This document shows, in pieces, positions 1 to 10,715 of a DNA stretch of 46,169 bases. Under the pieces are notes generated by a model that did no database searches, was not told where the DNA came from, and saw only the letters and a list, made by a program, of their open reading frames with translations. Source of the stretch: an uncultured Prevotellaceae bacterium (GTDB lineage: Bacteria > Bacteroidota > Bacteroidia > Bacteroidales > Bacteroidaceae). The position numbers and the translations under genes are program-made. The stretch is taken from contig CACYQO010000013.1 of assembly GCA_902776545.1 (NCBI GenBank), positions 1 to 46,169 on the forward strand, read 5' to 3'. Position 1 is the first letter of the stretch; each line of letters starts with the position of its first letter.

Positions 1-249
1 TGTACCTTCGACATCCTGGGGCGCATCGAGACCACCAAGAAGACGAAGACGTCGGCTAACGGCAAGGAGTATGCGACGTATGAGCGGATTTTGTATCCGC
101 TGCATTATGAGGCTTCGGAAGCCGGAAATACCGGTGGCGGTACTCAGGGCGGTTCCCAGAGTGGCGGTGACAACAGCGGCGGCGGTTCCCAGAACGGCGG
201 CGGTACTAACGGCGATGATGATGACGAGCGTCCCGGCGCCGGTGGGTAA
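1..249 (+). CDS. C-terminal end of an unrecognised Gly/Asp-rich protein (5' truncated)
   Basis: Frame 1 is open from the first base of the window to a TAA at 247-249, giving 82 residues of a protein whose start lies outside. The first 40 residues are ordinary globular-looking sequence (it opens CTFDILGRIETTKKTKT and contains YERILYPLHYE). The rest is a low-complexity tail of GGG, Gln, Ser and Asn ending in four Asp and GAGG. Such tails are usually flexible and solvent-exposed. I do not recognise the family. A histone-like HU-HIG protein with a glycine-rich tail was considered, but none of its core motifs are visible. A 64-residue ORF in frame 2 over the same bases is a shadow. Confidence 0.55.
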   Translation, partial: CTFDILGRIETTKKTKTSANGKEYATYERILYPLHYEASEAGNTGGGTQGGSQSGGDNSGGGSQNGGGTNGDDDDERPGAGG

Positions 250-400
250 CCTCTTCCCCTCCTGAGTTAGGAGGGGTTCTTTGCAGAGCAAAGCGGCAAA
301 GCCGAGCGAGGGGTGGTCTGAACAGCCTCAATATCTGCCATAGGATCAGCGCTTGTTCAGACCCCCTCTGGCTCCCCCTAACTTAGGGGGAGAAATAAAT
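250..400. repeat. Composite intergenic repeat: two G/C palindromes, AGCGGCAAAGCCGAGCG box and an inverted GGTCTGAAC pair
   Basis: Just after the stop codon come a palindrome CCCTCCTGAGTTAGGAGGG (about 257-275), the box AAGCGGCAAAGCCGAGCG (291-308), GGTGGTCTGAACAGCCTC (about 313-330), and on the far side TTGTTCAGACCCC and a second palindrome CCCCCTAACTTAGGGGG (about 376-392). GGTCTGAAC and GTTCAGACC form an inverted pair, so the stretch can fold as one long hairpin. The same building blocks recur inside glycosyltransferase genes 30-35 kb away. This copy looks like the fullest intergenic form of that family. Confidence 0.75.
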
Positions 401-427
401 ACTCAAAGCGCAGATAAAAAGAATAAT

Positions 428-545
428 ATGATGGATAAGAGACAGCGTCTTGTGGTATTTCGCCCAGTGTCTTATTTATGCGGGTTCGGCTGTGGGTATT
501 GACGTACTCATCGACGAGCGGATTCGTAGGCATCATCAAAAATAG
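428..545 (+). pseudogene. Possible frameshifted small membrane-protein remnant
   Basis: An ATG ATG at 428-433 starts a short reading frame (DKRQRLV...) that stops at about position 500. The frame starting near 447 is open without a start to a TAG at 543-545 and reads as a plausible membrane segment followed by a charged tail (YFAQCLIYAGSAVGIDVLI, then DERIRRHHQK). One frameshift near 450-456 would join the two into a 38-residue single-span protein. No family was recognised, and this could be chance. Apart from this and the repeat before it, I see nothing in 401-578. Confidence 0.22.
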
Positions 546-578
546 TGATGTGCTACAACGCTACAATGCAAAAGATAA

Positions 579-620
579 ACATTAAAGGCTTGAAACCGAG
601 CGTTTCAGGCCTTTAATGTT
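579..620 (-). terminator. Rho-independent terminator of the sensor-kinase cluster
   Basis: ACATTAAAGGCTTGAAAC and GTTTCAGGCCTTTAATGT form an 18-bp stem with one mismatch (G-U in RNA) and a 5-nt loop (CGAGC). On the minus strand it is followed by TTATCTTTTG. The 5' arm (minus-strand sense) overlaps the last codons and stop of the preceding kinase gene. Confidence 0.75.
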
Positions 621-3451
621 GGTGTGTCGTAGCCGGGGAGGTTGATGATCTTGCGCTCGCAGGGGATCCAGAACCAGAAGGTGGAGCCGCGGCCCTCGCC
701 TTCGGAGGTGACGCCGATGCGGCCGTTGCAGTGCTCGACGATGTTCTGGCAGATGGACAGTCCGAGGCCGGTGCCCTGCACGAATTCGTTGAGCTTGACG
801 AAGCGCTCGAAGACGCTGGCCTGCTTATTCTTCGGGATGCCGGCACCCGTGTCGAGACAGTAGAAGGTGAGTCCGTCGGCCTCGCCGCTGCCGTCGAACT
901 TCATGCGGCGGTCCCAGTGGTAGCCCACCTTGATGAAGCCCTGGTGGGTGTACTTCACGGCGTTGGTGACGAAATTGGTGAGCACCTGCTGCACACGGCC
1001 CTTGTCGAGCACGGTGGGGCACGTGGGGTAGGGGTTGTCCTTGATGAACTCCACGCCGGGCTCCTGCACGCGCTGGGCCAGCGTCTGGCAGATGTCTTCG
1101 AAGACAAGCGAGAAGTCGCATTCCGTGGGCTTGATGGCCAGCGCCTGACTCATGGACGAGGCTTCGAGGATGTCGTTGATGAGTCGCATGAGCATGTCGC
1201 AGTTGTTGCGGATGATGCGGATGAACTCCATGCGCTCTTCCTGGGTGTCGATCATAGGCAGGAGGTCTGAGAATCCTACGATGGCGTTGAGCGGCGTGCG
1301 TATCTCGTGGGTCATGTTGGCCAGGAAGGCGCTCTTCATGCGGCCGGAGTCCTCGGCGCGGCTGGTCTCGCGCTTCAGCCGCTCCTGGGCATCCATGAGG
1401 AACGTGATGTTTCTCGAGATGCCGAAATAGTTGGTCAGCCTGCCGTTCTTGTCGAAGGTGGGAATGCCGCTGATGGCGTACCATACGGGATGCTTCTCCA
1501 ACGGCGTGTAGCGGAAGTGGTGGATGGCGTCGTAAGGCTGCTGTGACTCTAAGTCGGCTTTGATGTCTGCCAGCGCCTGCTCCTTATTCTCATCGTCGAT
1601 GCCTTCGAAGAACTGTTCGATGGTCTCGCTGAACTCATTCTTACGTGAGGAGTAGGTGTATGTGATCTTGCCGCTGTCGGGGTAGAAGTTCCAGATGAAC
1701 ATCTGGCTGTTGTCGAGCAGGTACTGCAGGCGGGTCTCGTATTCATTGATGGCTGCGTTGGTCTTCTCCATCTCCCTGTTGTGGCGCAGCTGTTCGAGGT
1801 AGATGTTGCGCTCGTCGGTGACCTCGCGGGCGGTAGTCACATAGTATTTCACCTTGTTGTTGTCGTCGCAGATGGGCTTGATGCGTATCTCAATGTATTT
1901 ATGGACACCGAACTGGGGCATTGTGATATGCTGGCAAGCGTGGAACTCATCCCGGCTGCCCCGCTGATACTGGCCGTTGATGAGAGGGGTGTCGAAGAAG
2001 CTGGTCTTGAAGAACCAGGCCTCCGTCTCTTGAGTGACTTCACAGAGCTTCCGCATGTTGTCGTTGAGGTCGATGAGATTGCCTTCGCTGCCGTAGAACG
2101 ACATGGCGATGATGTTGGTCTCGAAGATCTTCATGTATTTCGCGTTGAGCTCGGTGTTGACGCGCTCGTCTTCGACCTGCTGGGTAATGTCGCGGGCGGT
2201 GTTGGTGATATAGCGGGGCTTGAAGTCCACATATTCGAGGCTTGCCAGTCCGCTGAGCCAGATCCACTTGGGCTGTTTCAGCGAACCGATGTTCAGGCGT
2301 TTGGTGTAGCGCGCCTGCTGGAGCTCGCCGGAGATCAGCAGGTCCACCTTCTTCTGGAAGTCGTCCTGATCGCTCTTGTCGATACGCGGTAGGAATACAT
2401 CCCTCACCATTTCGCCTTCGGGCAGCAGATCGCCGTGGATGTTATGGATTTGGCCTGTGACGACATCGATGGTGAACACGTAGTATTTACCCATGTTCAG
2501 CGCCTGTTCCATCATGTGGTTCAGGTCTTCTGTCTTATGCACGGCCTGGCGCACACGGGCTCGCACCAGACGGGTCATGAGCAGGCCGATGATGACGGCG
2601 ACGAGGGCACCGGCCAGCACAATGAGTGCGACGGGTGACGTGTCGTCGTGGTGGCGCTCGGGATGGAACCACTTGTCGCGCAGTACCTCTAAGTCGCCGC
2701 TCTGTTCCAGACGGGCGTATTCATCGTCGATGGCATCGATGAGTTCCTTGTCGTAGCCCACGATGCGTATCTCGCCGTCGGGGATGTCGATAGGGCCTGT
2801 GATCAGCGTGTCGATGGCCAGCTCCTTCTTCTTCCAGTTCAGCGGTCCTTCGCCCCAGATGAAATATTTGTAGCGCCCCTCGTTGATGCCTGCCAGGGCT
2901 TCCTTGGGCGAGCAGTAGACGATGGGGACATCCAGATGGCGCTCGTCGACGATGCGGTTGGCAGCGTAGTCGTCAAGTTTGAGTATGAGTGTGTCTTCAG
3001 GGGTGAAGTCGGCGAGTGCCTTCACTTTCCTGGCGCCTTCGGCATAGACGATCTGCACCTTGTAGTAGTTCAGGATGTTGATCGAGCGGATGTAGGGTCT
3101 TCCGTGGAAGCGGTAGGAGGGGTCGATGATGAGGTCTGCGTCGCGGCGCTCGAAGGTCTGGGCCGCCTCGCTCCATTCGCGGAGGATGATGCGGTAGGGG
3201 ATGTCGAGCTTCTTGAAGATCGTCTGCAGCAGCTCCACGTTATAGCCGGCAGGCTCGCCCTGGTCGTTGCTGTACTCGTATGGCGGGAAATCCCAGTCGC
3301 TGGCGATGATCACCGGGTTATCTTTCGTATAGCTGTAGTCGATCTGCGCCAGAACTGAAGAAGTGAAAAGAGAGAAGTGAAAAGTGAAAAGTATCGGCAG
3401 ATACTTTCTCCACTTTTGCACCTTATTTAATATATATATATACCCTTTCAT
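605..3451 (-). CDS. Sensor histidine kinase with periplasmic SBP_bac_3 domain, 3 PAS-like domains, HisKA and HATPase_c (kinase 1, H-box intact)
   Basis: A membrane sensor kinase. From the ATG at 3451 there are 948 residues: a signal peptide (KYLPILFTFHFSLFTSSVLA, then Q), a family-3 solute-binding domain (about 35-265, with PPYEYSNDQGEPAGYNVELL near its start), one transmembrane helix (about 271-293), three PAS-like stretches (about 310-690), a HisKA box NMTHEIRTPLN with the phosphoacceptor His at about 715, and an ATPase domain with N-box NAVKYTH, G1 DTGAGIP, F-box FERFV and G2 GTGLGLS. There is no receiver or DNA-binding domain, so phosphate must go to a separate protein. A GTG at 3475 inside a heptamer array and a GTG at 3421 are alternative starts; alignment with the paralogue at 3521-6310 favours a start near 3421-3451. 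It is the last gene of a four-kinase cluster, and its intact H-box pairs it with the His-less kinase just upstream. Confidence 0.92.
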   Translation of the reverse strand: MKGYIYILNKVQKWRKYLPILFTFHFSLFTSSVLAQIDYSYTKDNPVIIASDWDFPPYEYSNDQGEPAGYNVELLQTIFKKLDIPYRIILREWSEAAQTFERRDADLIIDPSYRFHGRPYIRSINILNYYKVQIVYAEGARKVKALADFTPEDTLILKLDDYAANRIVDERHLDVPIVYCSPKEALAGINEGRYKYFIWGEGPLNWKKKELAIDTLITGPIDIPDGEIRIVGYDKELIDAIDDEYARLEQSGDLEVLRDKWFHPERHHDDTSPVALIVLAGALVAVIIGLLMTRLVRARVRQAVHKTEDLNHMMEQALNMGKYYVFTIDVVTGQIHNIHGDLLPEGEMVRDVFLPRIDKSDQDDFQKKVDLLISGELQQARYTKRLNIGSLKQPKWIWLSGLASLEYVDFKPRYITNTARDITQQVEDERVNTELNAKYMKIFETNIIAMSFYGSEGNLIDLNDNMRKLCEVTQETEAWFFKTSFFDTPLINGQYQRGSRDEFHACQHITMPQFGVHKYIEIRIKPICDDNNKVKYYVTTAREVTDERNIYLEQLRHNREMEKTNAAINEYETRLQYLLDNSQMFIWNFYPDSGKITYTYSSRKNEFSETIEQFFEGIDDENKEQALADIKADLESQQPYDAIHHFRYTPLEKHPVWYAISGIPTFDKNGRLTNYFGISRNITFLMDAQERLKRETSRAEDSGRMKSAFLANMTHEIRTPLNAIVGFSDLLPMIDTQEERMEFIRIIRNNCDMLMRLINDILEASSMSQALAIKPTECDFSLVFEDICQTLAQRVQEPGVEFIKDNPYPTCPTVLDKGRVQQVLTNFVTNAVKYTHQGFIKVGYHWDRRMKFDGSGEADGLTFYCLDTGAGIPKNKQASVFERFVKLNEFVQGTGLGLSICQNIVEHCNGRIGVTSEGEGRGSTFWFWIPCERKIINLPGYDTPTLKA
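3358..3392. repeat. Heptamer array (GTGAAAA/GTGAGAA type) encoding a signal-peptide core
   Basis: GTGAAAAGAGAGAAGTGAAAAGTGAAAAGT on the plus strand is a 7-bp-period array. Read on the minus strand as CTTTTCA/CTTCTCT units, it encodes FTFHFSLFTSS, the hydrophobic core of the kinase 1 signal peptide. Confidence 0.8.
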
Positions 3452-3460
3452 AATCCAATA

Positions 3461-3530
3461 CTTTTCACTTCTCACTTTTCACTTTTCACTTTTCACTTCT
3501 CACTTTTCACTTCTCTCTCTTCACTTTCTG
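3461..3530. repeat. Intergenic heptamer array (TTTTCAC/TTCTCAC), about ten units
   Basis: Runs of TTTTCAC with TTCTCAC and TTCTCTC variants fill the gap between the two kinase genes and extend to the stop codon of the upstream kinase (3521-3523). The array also supplies a GTG that can act as an in-frame start for kinase 1 (3475). Confidence 0.85.
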
Positions 3531-6310
3531 TCAATGTCCAGTGCCTTGCAGGGGATGGAGAACCAGACGGTGGTGCCCTTGCCCTCTTCAGACTTGATGT
3601 TGATGGTGCCGTTGAGTCGCTTGATGAGCTCGTGGCAGATGGCGAGTCCGAGGCCGGCGCCTTGGCTGGCCGAGGTTACGAAGCGCTCGAAGATATTGCC
3701 TAAGACGGACTCGGGAATACCGCAGCCGGTGTCTTCGACGGAGACGATGAGGTTTTCGCCCAGATAGTCGTAGCGCACATTGACGGATCCTTTTTCCGTA
3801 TGCTGCACGGCATTGGTGACAATCTTGTCGATGATGATGCCCACATTCGAGCTGTCGATTTCGAGGATCAGCCTGTCGAAGAGGCCGCTGACAGTATATT
3901 CGACGCCGGGCTTCTGCATCGGTGACCAGACAGACTCGCAGTGCTGGGTGATGGTCAGAGAGAAGTCGGTAATGCGCTTGTTGAACTCAATCATCTCGGC
4001 ATCGAGACGGGAAATGAACAGGATGTCGTTGATGAGCTTGAGCAGCTTGGCGGAGTTGTCCTTGATTTCCTGAATGAACACCACCTCGTCTTCCTGGCTG
4101 TGCTCCATCTGGAAGAGTTCCGCAAAGCCTACCACCGTGTTAAGCGGTGTGCGGATCTCGAAGCTCATGTTGTGGAGGAATGCATTCTTCACCACCTCCA
4201 CCTCCTGGGCACGCAGCGTCTCTGCCGCCAGCTTCTCCTCGATGGTCTTGATCTCACTGATGTCACGGCACATGCCGAAGTATTCCTTGACGTTCCCTTG
4301 ACTGTCGTACGTGGGTATGAAGTGCAGTTGCAAGTGCATCTGTCCGCCTCCACCCCGTTTGCGCAGGGTGGTCTTGATATCTGCATGAATGGGCTTGGTG
4401 GCCAGGCTGTCCATGCTTTTGATGATGTTCTGCGCACGGCGCCGCGAGCTTTCGTCGACGAAACTGAGGGCGCGCGTCTGTGTCAGCGTGAACTGCACAT
4501 GGTTTGAATCGCTGTAGACGGTCAGCGTGTGGGTCTCAGGATTGTAGCGTGCCATGCGGATGCCTCCTACGTTCATCACGTAGTCGATGTTGCGGATGTA
4601 GTTGTTAATCTCGTCGTTGCTTTCCTGCAACTCACGGGCGTTCTGCCTGATCTTCTGGTACGACATGGCCACCTCGGTCACGTCGCGGCCGGTGCCGTAG
4701 ATGTTCAGCAGCTTGCCGTGGATGTCGCGCACGGGTACTAATTTCAGCTCGTAGAACAGCTGCGAACGTCTCAGATGCTGTTGTAATGAGCGTTGGTCTT
4801 CGGAAGAGAGGTAGATCTGGGTGATGTACATCGGCTGGAACGTGTCGAAGTCGATATGGTCCACGCCTAAGACGCTTGTCAGATGGATGTGCTCCCTCAG
4901 CACGTCCTTCCGGTTCTTGTGAATCCCCTTGAGGGCCTTGTCGTTCATGTCGATGATGTAGCCGTCGGCATCGTACACCACCATGTCGATCATGGCGGAG
5001 TTGAAGACGGCCTGGTAGCGCATCATGTTGTCTTGTATGCGCTGCTGCTGCATCCGCTCATTGGTGATATCGACCCTCGTGCCGAGGATGTCCGTAGGCT
5101 TGCCGTTACGGTCACGGCGCAGCACAGCGATGTCAACATTGTAGTTACGCTCAACGAAGTGGGTGTTCTTATGTTCCCTGATTTTCAGCGTGATGTTGAC
5201 TGATTCCTTCCTTTGATTGATGATGTCGGAGATAGCTTCGCGCAGGGCGTCGAAATCATTCTGGCTGTAGCGGTTCACTAGTTCATGCAGATGGAGCGTC
5301 TGTTTCGTCTTGCCAAACTCGTCAAGGGAATCCACAGTCTGAGGCATCACATGATAGACCCACAGGCCGATCTCACTGGTGCTGAGCACGAGCGACAGAC
5401 GGTCGTTGCTCTGGCGGACCTCACGCGTCATCTGGTGCTCACGGACACGATAGAATATGTAGTAGGCAAGGAAGAACAGGGCGAGGCCTGCCAATACGGC
5501 TGCGATGTTCCATACCCATGTCGGGATGCCTGAATCGGCATGCTCGGGATAGAACCACTTGTTGCGGATGCCTTCCAACTGGTCGTTGACACGTAGTTCG
5601 GTATAGACGCTGTCTATCTGGTCGAGCAGACGGCGGTTCTTCGACATGAACTTATATTCGCCGGCAGGGATGTCGATGGGGTTGATGACCAGGTTGTCGG
5701 TTTTGTATTTCCGCATGAGCCATTTCAGCGACATGGTGTTCCAGATGATGACACCTTGCTCGTCGGAGCGCAGTTTCTGGATGGCTTCCTTCATGTCGTC
5801 GTAGGCCTTGATGTCTTTCGTCCAGCCCTCATCCATAATCATATGGTGGCTGAAACTGCCTTCGTGGACGATCACCTTATGGCCTTTCAGGTCCTTGCCC
5901 GTTCGCAGTACCAGATTGGATGACTCCGGGGATACCACACTATGGGTGAACAGCTGGATGATGGTGTTGCTGTAGAGAGAATTGCCTCTGGAGAACGAGG
6001 CATCCATGCGGAGCATGAGGTCTGACTTGCCGCTCTTCAGGTCGGCCTGAGCCTCGAGGGTGGGCTTCAGCTTGACGATGTAGGGGATGTTGAGCCGCTT
6101 GAAGATCATCTTCAGCAGGTCGATGTTGTAGCCGTCAGGCTCGCCGTTCTCGTTGAGGAATACGTAGGGCCACAGATCCCAGGCATCCTCATAGACCAGC
6201 GGGTGCTCATCATCGAACACCCTGACGCTGTCAGGCTTCTGCGCCGAGGCGGCAGAAGAAGTGAAAATTGTGAAGTGAAAAGTGAAAAGTATCGGCAGAT
6301 ACTTCATCCA
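3521..6310 (-). CDS. SBP_bac_3/PAS sensor pseudo-histidine kinase with Phe in place of the phosphoacceptor His (kinase 2)
   Basis: The ATG at 6310 gives 929 residues and a classical signal peptide (MKYLPILFTFHFTIFTSSAA, then SAQ). ORF extensions to GTG 6373 or ATG 6349 lie in or beside a heptamer array. Next come a family-3 solute-binding domain (WDLWPYVFLNENGEPDGYNI near its start), a transmembrane helix at about 263-285, and PAS-like domains each followed by a short connecting helix. The H-box reads NMSFEIRTPLN: the codon at 4160-4162 gives Phe717 where His is required, so it cannot autophosphorylate in the usual way. The ATP-binding boxes remain (NAVQHTE, DTGCGIP, FERFV, GAGLGLA), so it may still bind ATP, dimerise with, or phosphorylate a partner. 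It resembles kinase 4 downstream of the membrane helix, plus an added sensory domain, and lies directly upstream of kinase 1. Confidence 0.9.
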   Translation of the reverse strand, partial: WMKYLPILFTFHFTIFTSSAASAQKPDSVRVFDDEHPLVYEDAWDLWPYVFLNENGEPDGYNIDLLKMIFKRLNIPYIVKLKPTLEAQADLKSGKSDLMLRMDASFSRGNSLYSNTIIQLFTHSVVSPESSNLVLRTGKDLKGHKVIVHEGSFSHHMIMDEGWTKDIKAYDDMKEAIQKLRSDEQGVIIWNTMSLKWLMRKYKTDNLVINPIDIPAGEYKFMSKNRRLLDQIDSVYTELRVNDQLEGIRNKWFYPEHADSGIPTWVWNIAAVLAGLALFFLAYYIFYRVREHQMTREVRQSNDRLSLVLSTSEIGLWVYHVMPQTVDSLDEFGKTKQTLHLHELVNRYSQNDFDALREAISDIINQRKESVNITLKIREHKNTHFVERNYNVDIAVLRRDRNGKPTDILGTRVDITNERMQQQRIQDNMMRYQAVFNSAMIDMVVYDADGYIIDMNDKALKGIHKNRKDVLREHIHLTSVLGVDHIDFDTFQPMYITQIYLSSEDQRSLQQHLRRSQLFYELKLVPVRDIHGKLLNIYGTGRDVTEVAMSYQKIRQNARELQESNDEINNYIRNIDYVMNVGGIRMARYNPETHTLTVYSDSNHVQFTLTQTRALSFVDESSRRRAQNIIKSMDSLATKPIHADIKTTLRKRGGGGQMHLQLHFIPTYDSQGNVKEYFGMCRDISEIKTIEEKLAAETLRAQEVEVVKNAFLHNMSFEIRTPLNTVVGFAELFQMEHSQEDEVVFIQEIKDNSAKLLKLINDILFISRLDAEMIEFNKRITDFSLTITQHCESVWSPMQKPGVEYTVSGLFDRLILEIDSSNVGIIIDKIVTNAVQHTEKGSVNVRYDYLGENLIVSVEDTGCGIPESVLGNIFERFVTSASQGAGLGLAICHELIKRLNGTINIKSEEGKGTTVWFSIPCKALDIDRK
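6257..6290. repeat. Heptamer array encoding the kinase 2 signal-peptide core
   Basis: GAAGTGAAAATTGTGAAGTGAAAAGTGAAAAGT (7-bp period) reads on the minus strand as LFTFHFTIFTSS, the hydrophobic core of the signal peptide. It parallels the array at 3358-3392 in kinase 1, so this part was either duplicated with the gene or gained in the common ancestor. Confidence 0.8.
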
Positions 6311-6357
6311 CTTTTGCACCTTATTTATTATAGATCTGTTTCCTATCATAATCCTAT

Positions 6358-6411
6358 ACTTTTCACTTTTCACTTTTCACTTCTCACTTTTCACTTTTCA
6401 CTTCTCCCTTT

Positions 6412-6420
<9 letters not shown>
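6358..6420. repeat. Heptamer array between kinases 3 and 2
   Basis: About nine TTTTCAC/TTCTCAC/TTCTCCC units occupy most of the 101-bp gap between the stop of kinase 3 (6412) and the start of kinase 2 (6310). I see no TAnnTTTG promoter here, which suggests read-through transcription. Confidence 0.85.
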
Positions 6421-8499
<2,079 letters not shown>

Positions 8500-8514
8500 G
8501 TTCGTGTAACCTGA

Positions 8515-10650
8515 TTAAACAATAATTTCTGTCTTTTTCTCCATAGCGGTCATCTCGCAGGGGATGATGACGTAGACTGCCGTGCCCTTGCCTTCCTCGG
8601 ACTGGACCTCTATAGTACCGCCCATCAGCTCGACCAGCTCTTTGGTGATGGCCATGTCAAGACCAGTGCCCTCACGCTGGTTGTTCTCGTCTCTGACGAA
8701 ACGGTCGAATACGTGCGGCAGCTCTTTTGCACTCAGACCCTTGCCGGTATCTTCGATGGTGATGTTCAGTTCACCGTGACGGTAGTCATATTTGGCGCGG
8801 ATGGTGCCTGCCTTTGTGACACGGGCAGCGTTGATACAGAGTTTCTGGATCACCTCTCCCATGTTCTGTTCGTCGATCTTGACCATCAGGCGGTTGTAGG
8901 GATTCTCCACCTGGATCTTCACATCAGGATTCAGTGCACTCAATCCCATGTAGCAGTAGCCTTCAAAGAGCGTGGCGAAGTCCGTTTCCTGATAGTTGAA
9001 TTCCACCATCTTAGCATCGAGGCGGGAGATGTAGAGGATATCGTTGACGAGGGCCAGCAGTTCATTGGTGTTGCGCTTGATCTCATCAGAGAATACGGGC
9101 TCATCCTCCACGTCGTGAGGTCCGTTGAAGAGTTCTGCGAATCCGATGATGGCATTGAGGGGCGTACGGATCTCATAGCTCATGTTCAACAGGAAAGTGT
9201 TCTTCAGCTCTTCCGTTTCCTGAGCCTTCTTTGTCTCCTTAATCAGCTGACGCTCCGTGTAAACCATCTCCGTGTCATTGCGAAGCATGCCGAAGTAATG
9301 GCTGATACGACCGTCTTTCCCCTCGACAGGCACCATGTTGAATGTAAGGAAGATGTTGCGCCCCTGATCGTCGTGGAAACGGGTTTGTACGGTCGCCATG
9401 AAGTTGCCTGGAGTACGATGGTCCATACGAAGCAGCAGTCCACGGGCCTTTCGCTGGTCTGATGGTGCCAGTAGTGAGGCACAGCGGATTTGCGAGAGGC
9501 TATATTGCACCTGATTCAGGTCGCTGAAGATTTTCAGTTCGTGATTGTCCGGGTGGTAGTTGATGAATCGCACACCACTCACTTTCAACGAGTAGTTGAT
9601 GTTGTTGATATAATTTTGGATGTCCTGGGTACGCTTTTCGAGCAGCAGGGCGTCTTGTTGCTGACGATGATGGGAATCGACCATATCCGTGATGTCACGC
9701 CCGGCGGCAATGACGCCAAGCAGATTTCTGTCCTTGTCACGTACGACAGAGACGGCACATTCGTAGTAGAACTTGCCTTTGACAGTGAGTTCCGGTATCC
9801 GCTCGTCTTCAAGTTTCGTACGGTCAATGTCAGTAATCGACGACATCTGGAAGCTTTCCAGATGGTCGAAGTCAAGATCCCTGTATGATGGGATGTCGGT
9901 GATCTTCACCTTTCGCTTCATCAAGGCATCACGGTCTTCAATACCAAAGGTCTCGCAGGCTTTGTCGTTGATGTCTGTCATGTAACCGTCTGCACCATAA
10001 TAGATCATATCGACGAGCGACGAATTGAAGACGGTATGGTAGCGCAGCGTCAGGTTGCGGGCCTTCTCCTTCCTCATCCTGTTATCCGTGATATCGCGCT
10101 GGGTGCCCAGCAGGATTTTGGCCTTGCCTTTCTTGTCGCGTTGCAAGACGGTCAGGTGGACCTTGTAGATGCGGGGGGCGGAGCCGTCTTCAGGCTTGCT
10201 GCCTCTGATGACAATAGGTTCAGGCTCTTTATTGCTGTCGGATAAGGCGATGACTGCCTTGTGCAATTGGGTGAACTCGTTGCTGTCGAAGAACTGCGAG
10301 AAGTCGATGGGTACATAGGTCTTCTCCTCTTCTCCCTTGACGGATAATAAGGTGTAAAGGTGTTTGGCAACATCGTAAGTCCATACTTGTGTCTTGTTCG
10401 AAGTAAGCACCAGTCCCAATTGTGTGTTTAGCTGCTGTGCTTGAGCACTTACCTCTCGCTGGCGGAAATAGAACAAACGATTGGAGAAGATCATCACAAA
10501 CACGCTGATCATCAGTGCGGCCACGAAATAAGCCGAGAGATGGTGCGTATCAGCAATCGTCTCCATGTTCTCTTTCTGGGCAAACACCGTGAGGCTGATG
10601 GTTAGAAGCGTCGCGACGGCCAAAAGTCTTTGTCTGTTACTACTTCTCAT
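8515..10650 (-). CDS. Membrane PAS sensor pseudo-histidine kinase with Tyr in place of the phosphoacceptor His (kinase 4)
   Basis: 711 residues, first gene of the four-kinase cluster, behind a consensus promoter. N-terminal signal-like segment (MRSSNRQRLLAVATLLTISL, ending VFAQ), transmembrane helix at about 38-60, PAS-like domains (QRDITD and GRDITD mark two C-terminal ends), then the H-box NMSYEIRTPLN with Tyr492 (codon at 9175-9177) instead of His. The ATPase domain keeps the N-box Asn (INAARVT) and DTGKGL, but its G2 box is GTGLDMA rather than GTGLGLA. It is most similar to kinase 2, minus the solute-binding domain, and is followed 15 bp later by the His-containing kinase 3. A degenerate partner that modulates kinase 3 is the simplest reading. 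Inactivation by decay seems unlikely, because the frame is intact over 2.1 kb. Confidence 0.9.
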   Translation of the reverse strand: MRSSNRQRLLAVATLLTISLTVFAQKENMETIADTHHLSAYFVAALMISVFVMIFSNRLFYFRQREVSAQAQQLNTQLGLVLTSNKTQVWTYDVAKHLYTLLSVKGEEEKTYVPIDFSQFFDSNEFTQLHKAVIALSDSNKEPEPIVIRGSKPEDGSAPRIYKVHLTVLQRDKKGKAKILLGTQRDITDNRMRKEKARNLTLRYHTVFNSSLVDMIYYGADGYMTDINDKACETFGIEDRDALMKRKVKITDIPSYRDLDFDHLESFQMSSITDIDRTKLEDERIPELTVKGKFYYECAVSVVRDKDRNLLGVIAAGRDITDMVDSHHRQQQDALLLEKRTQDIQNYINNINYSLKVSGVRFINYHPDNHELKIFSDLNQVQYSLSQIRCASLLAPSDQRKARGLLLRMDHRTPGNFMATVQTRFHDDQGRNIFLTFNMVPVEGKDGRISHYFGMLRNDTEMVYTERQLIKETKKAQETEELKNTFLLNMSYEIRTPLNAIIGFAELFNGPHDVEDEPVFSDEIKRNTNELLALVNDILYISRLDAKMVEFNYQETDFATLFEGYCYMGLSALNPDVKIQVENPYNRLMVKIDEQNMGEVIQKLCINAARVTKAGTIRAKYDYRHGELNITIEDTGKGLSAKELPHVFDRFVRDENNQREGTGLDMAITKELVELMGGTIEVQSEEGKGTAVYVIIPCEMTAMEKKTEIIV

Positions 10651-10674
10651 CGGGTTTCAGGTAGTTACAGTTGG

Positions 10675-10705
10675 CAAAGATAGGGAATTTTGATTAAATA
10701 ACAAA
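10675..10705 (-). promoter_or_regulatory. Promoter of the sensor-kinase cluster
   Basis: On the minus strand TTTG (10705-10702), a 19-bp spacer and TATCTTTG (10682-10675) match the Bacteroidetes -33/-7 consensus. Transcription would begin about 18 bp before the ATG of kinase 4. Confidence 0.8.
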
Positions 10706-10715
10706 ATAAAAGTAT

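Noticed and set aside
825-1484. A 219-residue minus-strand ORF, and similar long plus-strand ORFs at 731-1270 and 1781-2392
   Set aside because: They overlap the kinase 1 gene in other frames, have His/Arg- or Val/Asp-biased composition without motifs, and arise from the codon bias of the real gene.
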